From Devosia ginsengisoli (lineage in GTDB: Bacteria > Pseudomonadota > Alphaproteobacteria > Rhizobiales > Devosiaceae): DNA of 64,000 nucleotides. Of this stretch, positions 17,021 through 26,049 are shown piece after piece. Under the pieces are notes generated by a model, which saw only the letters and a program-made list of their open reading frames with translations, was not told where the DNA came from and ran no database searches. The stretch spans positions 186,001 through 250,000 of the forward strand of contig NZ_JANQAJ010000013.1 of assembly GCF_024707105.1 (NCBI RefSeq). Direction: 5' to 3'. The position numbers and the translations under genes are program-made. Within the stretch, counting starts at the first letter, position 1. Each line of letters opens with the position of its first letter.

Positions 17021-19157
17021 AGTTCAAAAACACCGTCACCGTATCGGCCTGGCCCGCGGCATCTACCACGGACAGGGTGACAAAGCCCGGTCCGTCGGGT
17101 TCCCACAGGCTCTGGCGGGCGAATTCGGGGCGGCCGAAGGGGGCGCCGTTGGCGAAGAAGATGAAGGGTGGCACCCCATTGCGCACCTTGACCATCAGCG
17201 GGGAGATGTCACCCGCCGCCAGGCCGAGATCGACATCGACGCCATCGGCCGGAAAGGCGATTTCGGGCGCAGCGACGCGGGCGACCATATCTTCGTTGGG
17301 GTGACGGAAGCGGCGCAAAGGCATCGGCAATTCGCTGTTGGAGGCAAAGAGCACGCCCTGCGGCGCCCGGGGCAGCGGCGCCTTGCGATTGCCGAGGCGG
17401 TCGAAGGCCTCGAACAAGATTGGCGCGGCGCCGGTAATGCCTGATAGCCCCGGCACCGGGGCGCCATCGGGCCGCCCGACCCAGACGCCGATGACCGTCT
17501 TGCCATCGAAGCCGATGGCCCAGCCGTCGCGATAGCCATAGGACGTGCCGGTCTTGTAGGCGATGCGGCCGGGCGAGCCGTTGAGCGGCGGCGGCACGTC
17601 GGCGAGAATGTCGGACACATACCAGGCCGAAACCGGATCCAGCACCGGCGCAGCGATTTCGGCTGATGGTGCCGGCCCGATCCCGTCATAGAGCCGGATC
17701 GGCTTGCCGCCATTGCCGATGGCGGCATAGACGGAGACGAGGTCGCGCAGGGTGATGCCGACGCCGCCAAGGCCCACGGCGAGGCTCGGCGCGGTATTGA
17801 TCGGCAGGCGCGGATCGGCATGGGCGCGGCGCAGGCGGGATACCAGGCGCGCCGGACCGACCGCATCGAGCACCACCACGGCGGGGATGTTGAGCGACTC
17901 CGTCAGCGCGTCGTGGATGGTCACCGTGCCCCGGCTGAAGCCGTCGAAATTGACCGGGACATAGGCGCCGAAGGCGGTGGGGCGGTCCTCGATGAGACTT
18001 TCGGGATGGGCCAGGCCCAGCTCGAAAGCCAAGCCGTAGATCAGCGGCTTGAGGGTCGAGCCGGGCGAGCGGATGGCATTGGTCATGTCGACGAAGCCGG
18101 CGCTCTGGATAGAGAACAGGCCCGCCGAACCGACCGAGGCGAGAACTTCGCCGCTGGCGATATCGGCGGCGACGATGGCGACGGATACTTTGGGATCGAT
18201 CAGCCTGGCACGGCCGGCAGCGAGATGCTCCAGCGCATCCTGCAGGCGCTTGTCCACGGTCAGCTCGATCGCTCGCGCCGTGGGTTGTGCTCGCACCGCC
18301 TGCGCGGCCATATGCGCCGCCAGCATCGGAAATTCCCGCCTTCCGGTAGGCACCGGTTCGCGCTTGGCGACCAGGGCGTCTTCCGGCGGCAGGGCGCCAG
18401 TTGCCACCAGCCGGTCCAGCACCATGTCGCGGCTGCGCTCGGCGGCGACGGGATCGCGGTCGGGACGGCGTGCTTCGGGTGATTGCGGCAAGGCCACCAG
18501 CAGGGCGGCCTCGGCGATGGTCAGCCGTCCAGGCTCCTTGCCGAAATAGGCCAGGGTCGCCGCGCGAATGCCCTCGATATTGCCGCCATAGGGAGCCAGG
18601 GTGAGGTAGAGATCGATGATCTCATCCTTGCTGAGCTCGTGTTCCAGCCTGTCGGCATGCACCATCTGGCGCAGCTTGCCCCAGATATCGCGCGTCGGCT
18701 CGCCCTCGATCAGCCGCGCCACCTGCATGGTGAGCGTCGAGCCGCCGGAGACGACGCGACCGGCCATGACGAACTGCCCGGCAGCGCGCAGCATGGAGCT
18801 CCAGGCAATACCACTATGCTCGGCAAAGCCGCGGTCCTCATAGGCAATGAGCATCTGGATGAAGCGCGGATCGACGGCGGTGCGATCCACCGGCAAGCGC
18901 CAGCGGCCGTCGCCGGTGGTGAACGGACGGAGTAGCATACCATTGCGATCGGTGACGGCGACGGAAACCGGCAACGTCGCTACGTCGGGCGTCGGCGGCA
19001 GCGTACCGGCAATGCCTGATAGCATGGAATTAAGCTGGATGGCGCCCGCGGCCGCAACGACGAACACGCCGAAACCCGCAAGCGTCAGCCACCGCGCCAA
19101 TCCCTTCCGGGAGCGGCGCGGCTGCGGTTCGGGTGCGGCTGCCTCAACCCCGCTCAT
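17019..19157 (-). CDS. pbpC: Penicillin-binding protein 1C
   Basis: 712 residues from ATG 19157. Bifunctional class A PBP: N-terminal membrane anchor (about 24-45), GT51 glycosyltransferase (EDRGFAEHSGI, GGSTLTMQVARL), transpeptidase with SxxK serine in PGSTLKPL and KTGTSYGYRDG, then a C-terminal BiPBP_C domain. It acts in periplasmic peptidoglycan synthesis or repair. The start overlaps the stop of the alpha-2-macroglobulin gene (ATGA), the classic pbpC/A2M pairing. The track's 787-residue version extends upstream into the A2M gene in another frame and is wrong. Confidence 0.93.
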   Translation of the reverse strand: MSGVEAAAPEPQPRRSRKGLARWLTLAGFGVFVVAAAGAIQLNSMLSGIAGTLPPTPDVATLPVSVAVTDRNGMLLRPFTTGDGRWRLPVDRTAVDPRFIQMLIAYEDRGFAEHSGIAWSSMLRAAGQFVMAGRVVSGGSTLTMQVARLIEGEPTRDIWGKLRQMVHADRLEHELSKDEIIDLYLTLAPYGGNIEGIRAATLAYFGKEPGRLTIAEAALLVALPQSPEARRPDRDPVAAERSRDMVLDRLVATGALPPEDALVAKREPVPTGRREFPMLAAHMAAQAVRAQPTARAIELTVDKRLQDALEHLAAGRARLIDPKVSVAIVAADIASGEVLASVGSAGLFSIQSAGFVDMTNAIRSPGSTLKPLIYGLAFELGLAHPESLIEDRPTAFGAYVPVNFDGFSRGTVTIHDALTESLNIPAVVVLDAVGPARLVSRLRRAHADPRLPINTAPSLAVGLGGVGITLRDLVSVYAAIGNGGKPIRLYDGIGPAPSAEIAAPVLDPVSAWYVSDILADVPPPLNGSPGRIAYKTGTSYGYRDGWAIGFDGKTVIGVWVGRPDGAPVPGLSGITGAAPILFEAFDRLGNRKAPLPRAPQGVLFASNSELPMPLRRFRHPNEDMVARVAAPEIAFPADGVDVDLGLAAGDISPLMVKVRNGVPPFIFFANGAPFGRPEFARQSLWEPDGPGFVTLSVVDAAGQADTVTVFLN

Positions 19158-22100
19158 GGTCCGGTCGGTGTGACCTCGATGGCACCGGCGGCGGTGTTCG
19201 CCCGGAATTCGGGGCGATACATGTCTTCCACCGTTGCGCCGGGCAGCACGAATGTGCCGGGCGACACGGCGCGCACCAGATAGGCGGTGGTGAAGGTGCC
19301 GGTTTGATCGAAATAGCGGAAGGCGGCGACATACTGGTCGGTCCGCGATTCCACATGGGTTGCCGCATTGAGTTCGAGCCAACTGAAATCGGCTACGCCG
19401 CTGCCGGCGGAGAGGTCCGGATTTTCGATCTCGAAGCCCGCAGGCAGCGGATCGGCCAGGAGATACTGGCCCGAACCCAGGTTTTGCGGCCGCACTGTCA
19501 GCACCACGACGAGGCGATCATTCTGCGCAATGGGCGCCGCCTGCGGGTCGACCGGCGTGCCATCGGGCAGGAAATATTCGCGGGCGATGGTGAAGCCATC
19601 GCTGGTGGCACGCGGCGGCGTGATCGGATAGCCGGTCACGGTCACCTTCGCCTCGGTATCGGCAGCGCCAGTATTGGCGATCTCGACCGTTTCGAAACCG
19701 GTCTGATCGTAGCGCCGATAGACCTGGCCCGTGAGGGCTTCGCCATCGAGCGTGATCGAGCCATCAGTGCTGGAGGCGCCGAGTGCTGCTGCGGCCATGA
19801 GGGTCCAGCTATCTTCCTGCGTCGAGGTATAGCGCGCCCGGTCACGCAGCTTGGCCAGTTCATTGGCCAGTTCCGTAAGGTTGATACCAGCCGGCTTGAA
19901 CTCGGCGGCCAAGGCCAGCACGCCGGCATAGTCGCGCATGCGGCTGCCATAGTCGCCGCGATAGCGCTTGATGTTGTCGGGTGATTTAAGCCCGGCAATG
20001 GCTGCCTCGAAAGCGGATTTGGCGCGTGTCGGGTCGCCATAGAGCGCCAGCGCCGCCCCGAGTTGCGCCTGGGCTAGGGGCGAGCCGAAGGCATTGAGGC
20101 GCGCCTCGTGATAATAGCGCAGGTCGCCCATGGAGACCCGCCCAGCCCGGGCCAGATCGTAGAGCGCATAGGCGATGTCTTCGCCGCCATTGTCGAAGTC
20201 GGAGGCGTAGGACAACTGATTGGCCAGGTTGTCGAAGGCCATGGTCAGCGACTGTTCAGGCACGGCATAGCCGGCTGCCTTGGCGCGCAGCAGGAAGTCG
20301 GTGACATAGCCATCGAGCCACAGGTCGCCGCCATCGAATGGCCCCCAGAGGCCGAAGCCGCCATTGGAACTCTGCTTGGCGAGCAGGTTGGCGATGGCGT
20401 CCGTCACGGTCTGGTTGAGCTTGTCGTCGGTTGCGGTGCCTACCAGCTTGGCCACGTCGTTGAGGTAGAGCAGCGGCAAGGCGCGGCTCGAAACCTGCTC
20501 GGCACAGCCATAGGGGTAGCGGTCGAGCGCCAGCAGCAGACCGGGCACGTCGAGCCGGGCAATCGGCCCGATCGCCAGCGTCATGGCGCCGGTATCGGTC
20601 ATGTAGCTCTCGAAATAATCCGGACCGACGGTGATGCTCTCACCCGCCTTGATCGGCAGGACGCGGCTGGTGGTGACAGGTGCGCTGGTGGGCCGCACGC
20701 CGAGGAGGAGTTCCTTGGTCTGCGTGCTGCCGTCGGGCGCGGTGATGGTCAGCACAACCGGCCAGTCGCCGATCTGCATGCCGTTGAGCCTTAGATCGAG
20801 CGCGGTTCGCTCGCCCTGGGCCAGCTCGACATCGCTGTCCGCGGCCGGCGTGGCAATGCCCTCGCCGGTCGCCAGCGAAACGCCATAAGAGCCATCGGCG
20901 CCACCGACATTGTTGATTTCGACCAAGAGGCGCGACTCGTCGCCGACACGGAGGAAGCGCGGCGGGCTGAGGGTCACGACGACAGGATCACGGACGATCA
21001 CGTCGGCCGAGGCGTGGCCAACCGCAGTGTCGGTCCAGGCCATGGCCATGACGCGCACGGTGCCGGAGAAGTCCGGCATGTCGAAGGTGATGGTGGCCTT
21101 GCCGTCGGCATCGACCTCGACAATGCCCGAATGGAGGGCAACGAGAACCGAAGTCGGCGGCGGCGTGCCGGTGCGGGACGAACCACCGTCACCGCCCGAG
21201 CGCATGGCGCCGGACAGCCCCTGGGTCGGATCGATCAGCGAGCCATAGAGGTCGCGGATATCCATGCCGAGCTGACGCTGGCCGAAATACCAGCCATCCG
21301 GGTCAGGCACCTTGAAATTGGTGAGGTTGAGAATGCCCAGATCCACCGCGGCCACGGCCACATAGGCCTTTTGGCCGGCGGCCAGATTGCCCAGTTCCAC
21401 CGTGGTGGTGAAGCTCTGCCGCGGCAGGGTCACCTCGGGCGTATCGAGGCTCACGTCGAGCTTGCGGTCACCCGGCTCGACATCGGCGAAGGCCAGGCCC
21501 AAAGCCCGCGACGGCATGCGCTTTTCGGCAACGTCGGACGGGCGATAGAGAATGGCCGTCACATAGGCGCCGGGGCCCCATTCATCGGTCACTTCGAGCG
21601 GAACCGTAGTGCCGCCTTCAGGTACATCGACAGCCTGCATGGCGATGACGCGGTTGTCGATCACCATCACCAGCGCCGTGCCGGCAAATTGCGGGTCGAG
21701 CTTGAGCTGGGCGGTATCGCCCACCTTATAGCCGGGCTTGTCGAGCGCGACCTGCAAGGTGTCGGGCGTATCGCTGCCGGCATCGGCATAATAGTAGCCG
21801 GCATAGAATTCATAGCTGGACGAGGTCGCATCTGGCCCGCTGCTGTCCACCTCGACCCGGTAGCGGCCCCAATCGACATTGGTGCCGATCGTCGCCGGCC
21901 CGCCATCGGACGTGGCGGCGGTGCCGCTGGCGATTTCGCGCGTCGTGGTGATGGCTTCCCAGCGCCAGTTGCTGCCGGAGCGGTACCATTGGTAATGGGT
22001 CTCGACGCGCGAAATGCTCCAGTTGAGGTCGTCCTTGGCGACGGCTTCGCCGTCAGGTGACACGACGACGATATCGAAGCGAGCCTCGCTGCCCTCGGCG

Positions 22101-24649
22101 AGCCCGGACGCGTCGCTGAAGACCGGCTTGATGCCGATAAGGTCGCTATTGGCGAGCACCGGCCGGCTGATGCTGCGCTCGATGCTGCGCCCATTGGTAT
22201 CGACCAGGCGCATCAGCACCTGCGCCTGCAGCGGGCGCGTCGTGGCCTGCGGCTCGGGCAGCACGATCTCGGCTACGGCATGGCCGGTTTCATCGGTCGT
22301 GCCGACGACGCCCAGCGGCTCGCGATTGGTTTCGATCGTATCGTCCAGCCGGCCGAATGTGTAGCCGGGGAAATCCGGCAGGCTCGTTACCGGACGGATG
22401 ATGGCATCGGCCTCGATGGCGAGACCGGGCGCGGTGGCGCCATAGAGGTATTTGGCGTCGACATCGACTTCGGTCACCTCGCCGGTCGCCATCGGCGCAT
22501 CGGCAGCGCTGATCTCGAAGGCCAGCCGCTCGGGCTCGAAATCCTCCACGAGGAAACTGGTGCTCGACAGTGCTTCGGCCTTCGGATCGGCATAGAGCCG
22601 GGCCGTCCAGGAGCCGCGCATGGCCTCGGCGACCAGCGGCAAGGCCACGAAATAGCCACCAGCGCCTTCGTCGCTTAGCACCTGCCTGCTGGAAATAACG
22701 CCATCCGGGCGCTCGACTTCCAGGGTCAGCGGCAGGCCGGTGACTGCATTGGCGCGTTCGTCGCGCAGCAGAGCAGTGAGATAGACGGTTTCGCCGGGGC
22801 GATAGACACCACGCTCGGTGGTGGCGAAGATATCCAGCGGGCCGGGTGACGGCCGCCCTTCGACGCCACGATCGGTCAGGTCGAAGGCCGGGCGCGACAG
22901 GTCGAGGAAGGCATAATCGCCATCGCCGGTCTCGGCGACCAGCAATTGCGGCGCCCTGCCCCCTTCGCCCCGCGCCAGGCCCGGCGCGAAGACCGCGCGG
23001 CCATCGGCATCGCTGGTGGTCTCGCCCAGGATTTCATTGTTGACCGCGACAAGGCGCACCTTGGCATCGGCAATCGGCTGCGCATCGGTGAGGCTGCGCA
23101 CGAAGGCATGCACGCCATCGTCGCCGGCAATGGTGGTGAGGCCCAGATCGGTGACGATGAACCACTGCGTGGCCACGCTGTCCCAATATTCGGTCTGCTC
23201 ATCCTTGATCTTGGCGGTGATGACATAGGCGCCGGCCTCCATCTGGCCGAGCGTTTCGGCCACGGGAATCGCCGTGGTGGTCAATTCATTGGGCTTGCCC
23301 CGCGCCAGATCGACTTCGCCGTTCCAGACCTGCTCACCCACGCGGCCGGCAATGTCCTCGGCGTCATATTCGGTCAGGCTTCCCTGGAAGATGCCGTCGC
23401 GCACGGCGGTTGCGATGGAACGGTCGCCCACGCGATAGATCATGACTTCGGCCACATCGGCATTGACCGAGGTGATCGGCAGCCCGCCACCCAGACCCGC
23501 CGGCATGACATAGGCATTGTTGGCAAAGCCGACAAAGGGCGAGCGATCCGGTATATAGATGTCGAGCACGACATCCTTGAGCAGTTCCTCGCCATCGACC
23601 GACGGCAGGCCGGCGCGCAGGCGAATGGCATAGCGCCCGCCATGCAGCAGGCCGCCAATGCAGATCTGATCCTGCTCGGGCTCGACGGAAGCCTGCGGCG
23701 TATCGGCGACGACCACGAACGCCGACAAATCGGTCGAGCCATAGGGCAATGGGTCGGAAAAGACCGCGCAGACGCGCGGCGAGGCGGCCTCGGCATCGAC
23801 GACGTGGTTGACCACGCGGAAGCCGTGCTGGGCGACGACACTATCGAGATGGGTGGCGACGGCCTCGTTTTCCGCCAGCTTCAGGCTCACCCGGTAGGTC
23901 GCGATGACCTCGCGCCACATTTCGCGATATTCCATCCCATTGGCCAAGGCAGCCAGGGCATCGGCGCGGTCCTGCGGCTCGCTGGCGCGCAGGAAGGCGT
24001 TCATGGCCGCCGAAGTGGCGAGGCGCGCCAGGTCGCCGCTATTGTCGCCTTCCGACAGACCCGCAACCGTTTCGGCTTGCGTCAGCGCCACCTGCGCCAG
24101 GGCCTGCCAGACCGCACGATCATTGGCATTGATGGCCAGGGCCTGCCGGTAGGCGGTGATGGCCGCGAGGGAATTGCCGGCCGCAGCGGCCTCCTCGGCG
24201 GAAGCCACCAAGTCGGCATAGGTGACCTTGGGCGGCGGCGCATCGGTCTGCGGCAGGCCACGGGCAAAGCTGCGCGCGGAATCGATGATGCTCTGGGCGG
24301 GGAACGGCAATTCGGCCTGGCGGACCGCTTCGATCACGGCCGGCGACGGCGCCCGGCTGACGCGGCCCGACACGGCACCGGCAAATTCGGTCTGCTCGCC
24401 GACCGCGCCCTTGAGGAAGCACCAGTTGGACTGGCTGTTGAAGGTGAAGGCACGGCAGATATTGTCGTCGGTGCAGGCCGCGGTGCAGGCATCGAGATCG
24501 GTATTGCGGATAATCGAATAATCGGAACCCGGCAGGTCGGTATCCTGCAGCAGCGTGACCTTGTGGTCAGCCGCCAGCGCCGGAGAGGCACCCAAGGCCA
24601 GAACCAGCGCCAGCCCCAGCGCGCGCATCTTCGAGATGACCTGCAGCAT
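19154..24649 (-). CDS. Alpha-2-macroglobulin family protein with PAN/Apple domain
   Basis: 1831 residues with signal peptide (ending ALAA). An N-terminal PAN/Apple-like Cys-rich segment (residues 40-95, ACTAACTDDNICRAF) and a helical region come before the macroglobulin (MG) domains and the complement-like thioester domain. The thioester motif is YPYGCAEQ at about residue 1380, so the reactive Cys-Gln pair is retained. Bacterial A2Ms trap proteases in the periplasm and are usually paired with PBP1C, as here, to guard breached envelope sites. This one has the YfaS-like architecture but lacks an obvious lipobox, so it is probably soluble. It is preceded by a short gap and the dksA terminator. 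Confidence 0.92.
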   Translation of the reverse strand: MLQVISKMRALGLALVLALGASPALAADHKVTLLQDTDLPGSDYSIIRNTDLDACTAACTDDNICRAFTFNSQSNWCFLKGAVGEQTEFAGAVSGRVSRAPSPAVIEAVRQAELPFPAQSIIDSARSFARGLPQTDAPPPKVTYADLVASAEEAAAAGNSLAAITAYRQALAINANDRAVWQALAQVALTQAETVAGLSEGDNSGDLARLATSAAMNAFLRASEPQDRADALAALANGMEYREMWREVIATYRVSLKLAENEAVATHLDSVVAQHGFRVVNHVVDAEAASPRVCAVFSDPLPYGSTDLSAFVVVADTPQASVEPEQDQICIGGLLHGGRYAIRLRAGLPSVDGEELLKDVVLDIYIPDRSPFVGFANNAYVMPAGLGGGLPITSVNADVAEVMIYRVGDRSIATAVRDGIFQGSLTEYDAEDIAGRVGEQVWNGEVDLARGKPNELTTTAIPVAETLGQMEAGAYVITAKIKDEQTEYWDSVATQWFIVTDLGLTTIAGDDGVHAFVRSLTDAQPIADAKVRLVAVNNEILGETTSDADGRAVFAPGLARGEGGRAPQLLVAETGDGDYAFLDLSRPAFDLTDRGVEGRPSPGPLDIFATTERGVYRPGETVYLTALLRDERANAVTGLPLTLEVERPDGVISSRQVLSDEGAGGYFVALPLVAEAMRGSWTARLYADPKAEALSSTSFLVEDFEPERLAFEISAADAPMATGEVTEVDVDAKYLYGATAPGLAIEADAIIRPVTSLPDFPGYTFGRLDDTIETNREPLGVVGTTDETGHAVAEIVLPEPQATTRPLQAQVLMRLVDTNGRSIERSISRPVLANSDLIGIKPVFSDASGLAEGSEARFDIVVVSPDGEAVAKDDLNWSISRVETHYQWYRSGSNWRWEAITTTREIASGTAATSDGGPATIGTNVDWGRYRVEVDSSGPDATSSSYEFYAGYYYADAGSDTPDTLQVALDKPGYKVGDTAQLKLDPQFAGTALVMVIDNRVIAMQAVDVPEGGTTVPLEVTDEWGPGAYVTAILYRPSDVAEKRMPSRALGLAFADVEPGDRKLDVSLDTPEVTLPRQSFTTTVELGNLAAGQKAYVAVAAVDLGILNLTNFKVPDPDGWYFGQRQLGMDIRDLYGSLIDPTQGLSGAMRSGGDGGSSRTGTPPPTSVLVALHSGIVEVDADGKATITFDMPDFSGTVRVMAMAWTDTAVGHASADVIVRDPVVVTLSPPRFLRVGDESRLLVEINNVGGADGSYGVSLATGEGIATPAADSDVELAQGERTALDLRLNGMQIGDWPVVLTITAPDGSTQTKELLLGVRPTSAPVTTSRVLPIKAGESITVGPDYFESYMTDTGAMTLAIGPIARLDVPGLLLALDRYPYGCAEQVSSRALPLLYLNDVAKLVGTATDDKLNQTVTDAIANLLAKQSSNGGFGLWGPFDGGDLWLDGYVTDFLLRAKAAGYAVPEQSLTMAFDNLANQLSYASDFDNGGEDIAYALYDLARAGRVSMGDLRYYHEARLNAFGSPLAQAQLGAALALYGDPTRAKSAFEAAIAGLKSPDNIKRYRGDYGSRMRDYAGVLALAAEFKPAGINLTELANELAKLRDRARYTSTQEDSWTLMAAAALGASSTDGSITLDGEALTGQVYRRYDQTGFETVEIANTGAADTEAKVTVTGYPITPPRATSDGFTIAREYFLPDGTPVDPQAAPIAQNDRLVVVLTVRPQNLGSGQYLLADPLPAGFEIENPDLSAGSGVADFSWLELNAATHVESRTDQYVAAFRYFDQTGTFTTAYLVRAVSPGTFVLPGATVEDMYRPEFRANTAAGAIEVTPTGP

Positions 24650-24759
24650 CGTTGCCCTCCCAAGCTCAACGCCACCATATGGACGCGAAGCTGGGGCGGA
24701 AACAAGGCCACAAAGAATATTGAATTGCCTGCAGATTGATGCTGGCAGGCCGCTAAAGA

Positions 24760-24790
24760 AGAAAGGCCCGCATCTATTGCGGGCCTTTCT
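24760..24790 (-). terminator. Terminator after dksA
   Basis: 12 bp stem AGAAAGGCCCGC / GCGGGCCTTTCT with a 7-base loop; on the minus strand it is followed by TCTTT. Separates dksA from the A2M-pbpC operon. Confidence 0.85.
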
Positions 24791-24806
24791 CTATATCGCC
24801 GGGTTC

Positions 24807-25226
24807 CTACTCGTCCCGGTACACTTTTTCGCGGCGTTCGTGCATTTCCTGGGCTTCCAGGCTCAGCGTGGCGATGGGCCTTGCATCGAGCCGGGCGATG
24901 CCGATGGGATCGCCCGTTTCCTCGCAATAGCCATAGGTGCCGTCATCGATGCGCTTCAGGGCGGCGTCGATCTTGGAGATCAGCTTGCGCTGCCGGTCGC
25001 GGGTGCGCAGCTCAAGGGAACGATCGCTCTCGGAACTGGCCCGATCGGCCATATCAGGGTGATTCTGGCTCTCTTCCTGCAGGTTTTCGAGGGTTTCCCG
25101 GCTCTCGCGGAGAATGTCGTCCTTCCAGGCGTTGAGCTTTGCCCGGAAATACTCCCGCTGGCGCGGATTCATGAACGGCTCGTTGTCACTGGGCCGGTAT
25201 TCAATCACTTCTGCAACCGAAGACAT
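24807..25226 (-). CDS. dksA: RNA polymerase-binding transcription factor DksA
   Basis: 139 residues from ATG 25226. DksA enters the RNA polymerase secondary channel and, with ppGpp, controls stable RNA and amino-acid promoters. N-terminal RPSDNEPFMNPRQREYFRAK and a coiled coil carrying the tip region (MADRASSESDRSLELRTRDR) are clear. The C-terminal zinc region keeps only one Cys (YGYCEETGDPIG), and the later Cys positions are replaced (LDARPIAT). It is therefore a Cys-poor DksA, as in many Hyphomicrobiales. The track's upstream TTG start adds MELSLL and is less likely. Confidence 0.93.
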   Translation of the reverse strand: MSSVAEVIEYRPSDNEPFMNPRQREYFRAKLNAWKDDILRESRETLENLQEESQNHPDMADRASSESDRSLELRTRDRQRKLISKIDAALKRIDDGTYGYCEETGDPIGIARLDARPIATLSLEAQEMHERREKVYRDE

Positions 25227-25379
25227 CAGCAGACTCAACTCCAATGCACCCCTAAGGCGGCCTATATATGCGCGTCGACCTCACCGGGCAAGCGTTCAAA
25301 AGTGGCGCTGCTTAACACGGGAAAGCCTCGGCGCGTCAGGCGCATAGCACAGTATTGACAACATTTTGATGATCGGGGC

Positions 25380-25801
25380 TCACGCCGAGGGGAAACGCCC
25401 GAACTTGGCCAGTTCCACGCGCACCCGCAGCTCGATGTCATCGAGCACCGCATCGAGACCCGGCAGCGAGTGCTCGCGCGCCTCCGACAGCATCGCCACC
25501 ATGCTGTCCAGCCGGTCGGCACTGATCCGGCCAACCAGCAGATCCGCCTTGATATCGTCGAGCAGGTCGAGCAGCGAGGCGCCGCGACGCACCGCCTTCT
25601 TCCGGCCGGTCAACGGGCCGTCCACGGCCTGCAACGCCAGGATGGCGTCGATCCCGCCGGTGGCTTGCATAGGCACATTGCCCGCCACCCGCGCCGGGGC
25701 GCATTGCCGCCGGCCGGCACGAAATCCGCACCCGAGCCGGAACGGCCGATACCGCTGCCGCGGCCGGCGCCCGTCGTTCGATTGGTGGTTTCGATGCGCA
25801 A
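25380..25801 (-). CDS. fliX: Flagellar assembly regulator FliX (apparent frameshift near 25696-25699)
   Basis: FliX in Caulobacter couples basal-body assembly to activity of the sigma-54 activator FlbD. The N-terminal part (RIETTNRTTGAGRGSG, low-complexity Gly/Ser) and the C-terminal helical part (GIDAILALQAVDG, RRGASLLDLLDDIKADLLVG, LRVRVELAKFGRFPSA) are in different frames. One more base in the 4-G run at 25696-25699 would join them as ...NAPPARVAGNVPMQ..., about 140 residues, a typical FliX. Length 422 nt is one short of a multiple of three. The start is probably TTG 25801, with TTG 25813 as alternative. Divergent from flgI, sharing an intergenic region with CtrA-, ftr- and sigma-54-like sites. 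Confidence 0.8.
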
Positions 25802-25832
25802 GGCTGGACTCAAATCACTTTGCTGCCGTCAC

Positions 25833-25847
25833 CGGCAAAATCTGCCG
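25833..25847. promoter_or_regulatory. ftr-like palindrome (FlbD enhancer candidate)
   Basis: CGGCAAAATCTGCCG differs by one base from the copy at 7657. It lies about 130 bp upstream of the sigma-54 match for flgI and 32 bp upstream of the fliX start, so it could also repress fliX. Confidence 0.55.
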
Positions 25848-25854
25848 CCAGCCG

Positions 25855-25869
25855 TTAACAAGGCATTAA
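25855..25869. promoter_or_regulatory. Perfect CtrA box between fliX and flgI
   Basis: TTAACAAGGCATTAA is an exact TTAA-N7-TTAA match (followed by C). It lies 54 bp upstream of the fliX start. In Caulobacter fliX is a CtrA-dependent class II gene, so both the sequence and the position fit. Confidence 0.65.
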
Positions 25870-25975
25870 CGAACCCGGCAAGAATTGCTCACCACGTCCG
25901 CTTGACGAGCCAAACCCGGTTTGAAACATCCAAAATATCCTTGAATCCCAAGGCACTGCCGCTACCGGATCAAAC

Positions 25976-25991
25976 TGGCACGGTTTTCGCA
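25976..25991 (+). promoter_or_regulatory. Sigma-54 -24/-12 promoter candidate for flgI
   Basis: TGGCACGGTTTTCGCA compared with TGGCACG-N4-TTGCW: perfect -24 element and one mismatch in -12. It ends 58 bp before the flgI ATG. Confidence 0.65.
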
Positions 25992-26049
25992 ATGTGACCG
26001 TCGAACGCTGCGCCATGGGGATGGAGCGGCCAGACGACGGGGATGCCGG

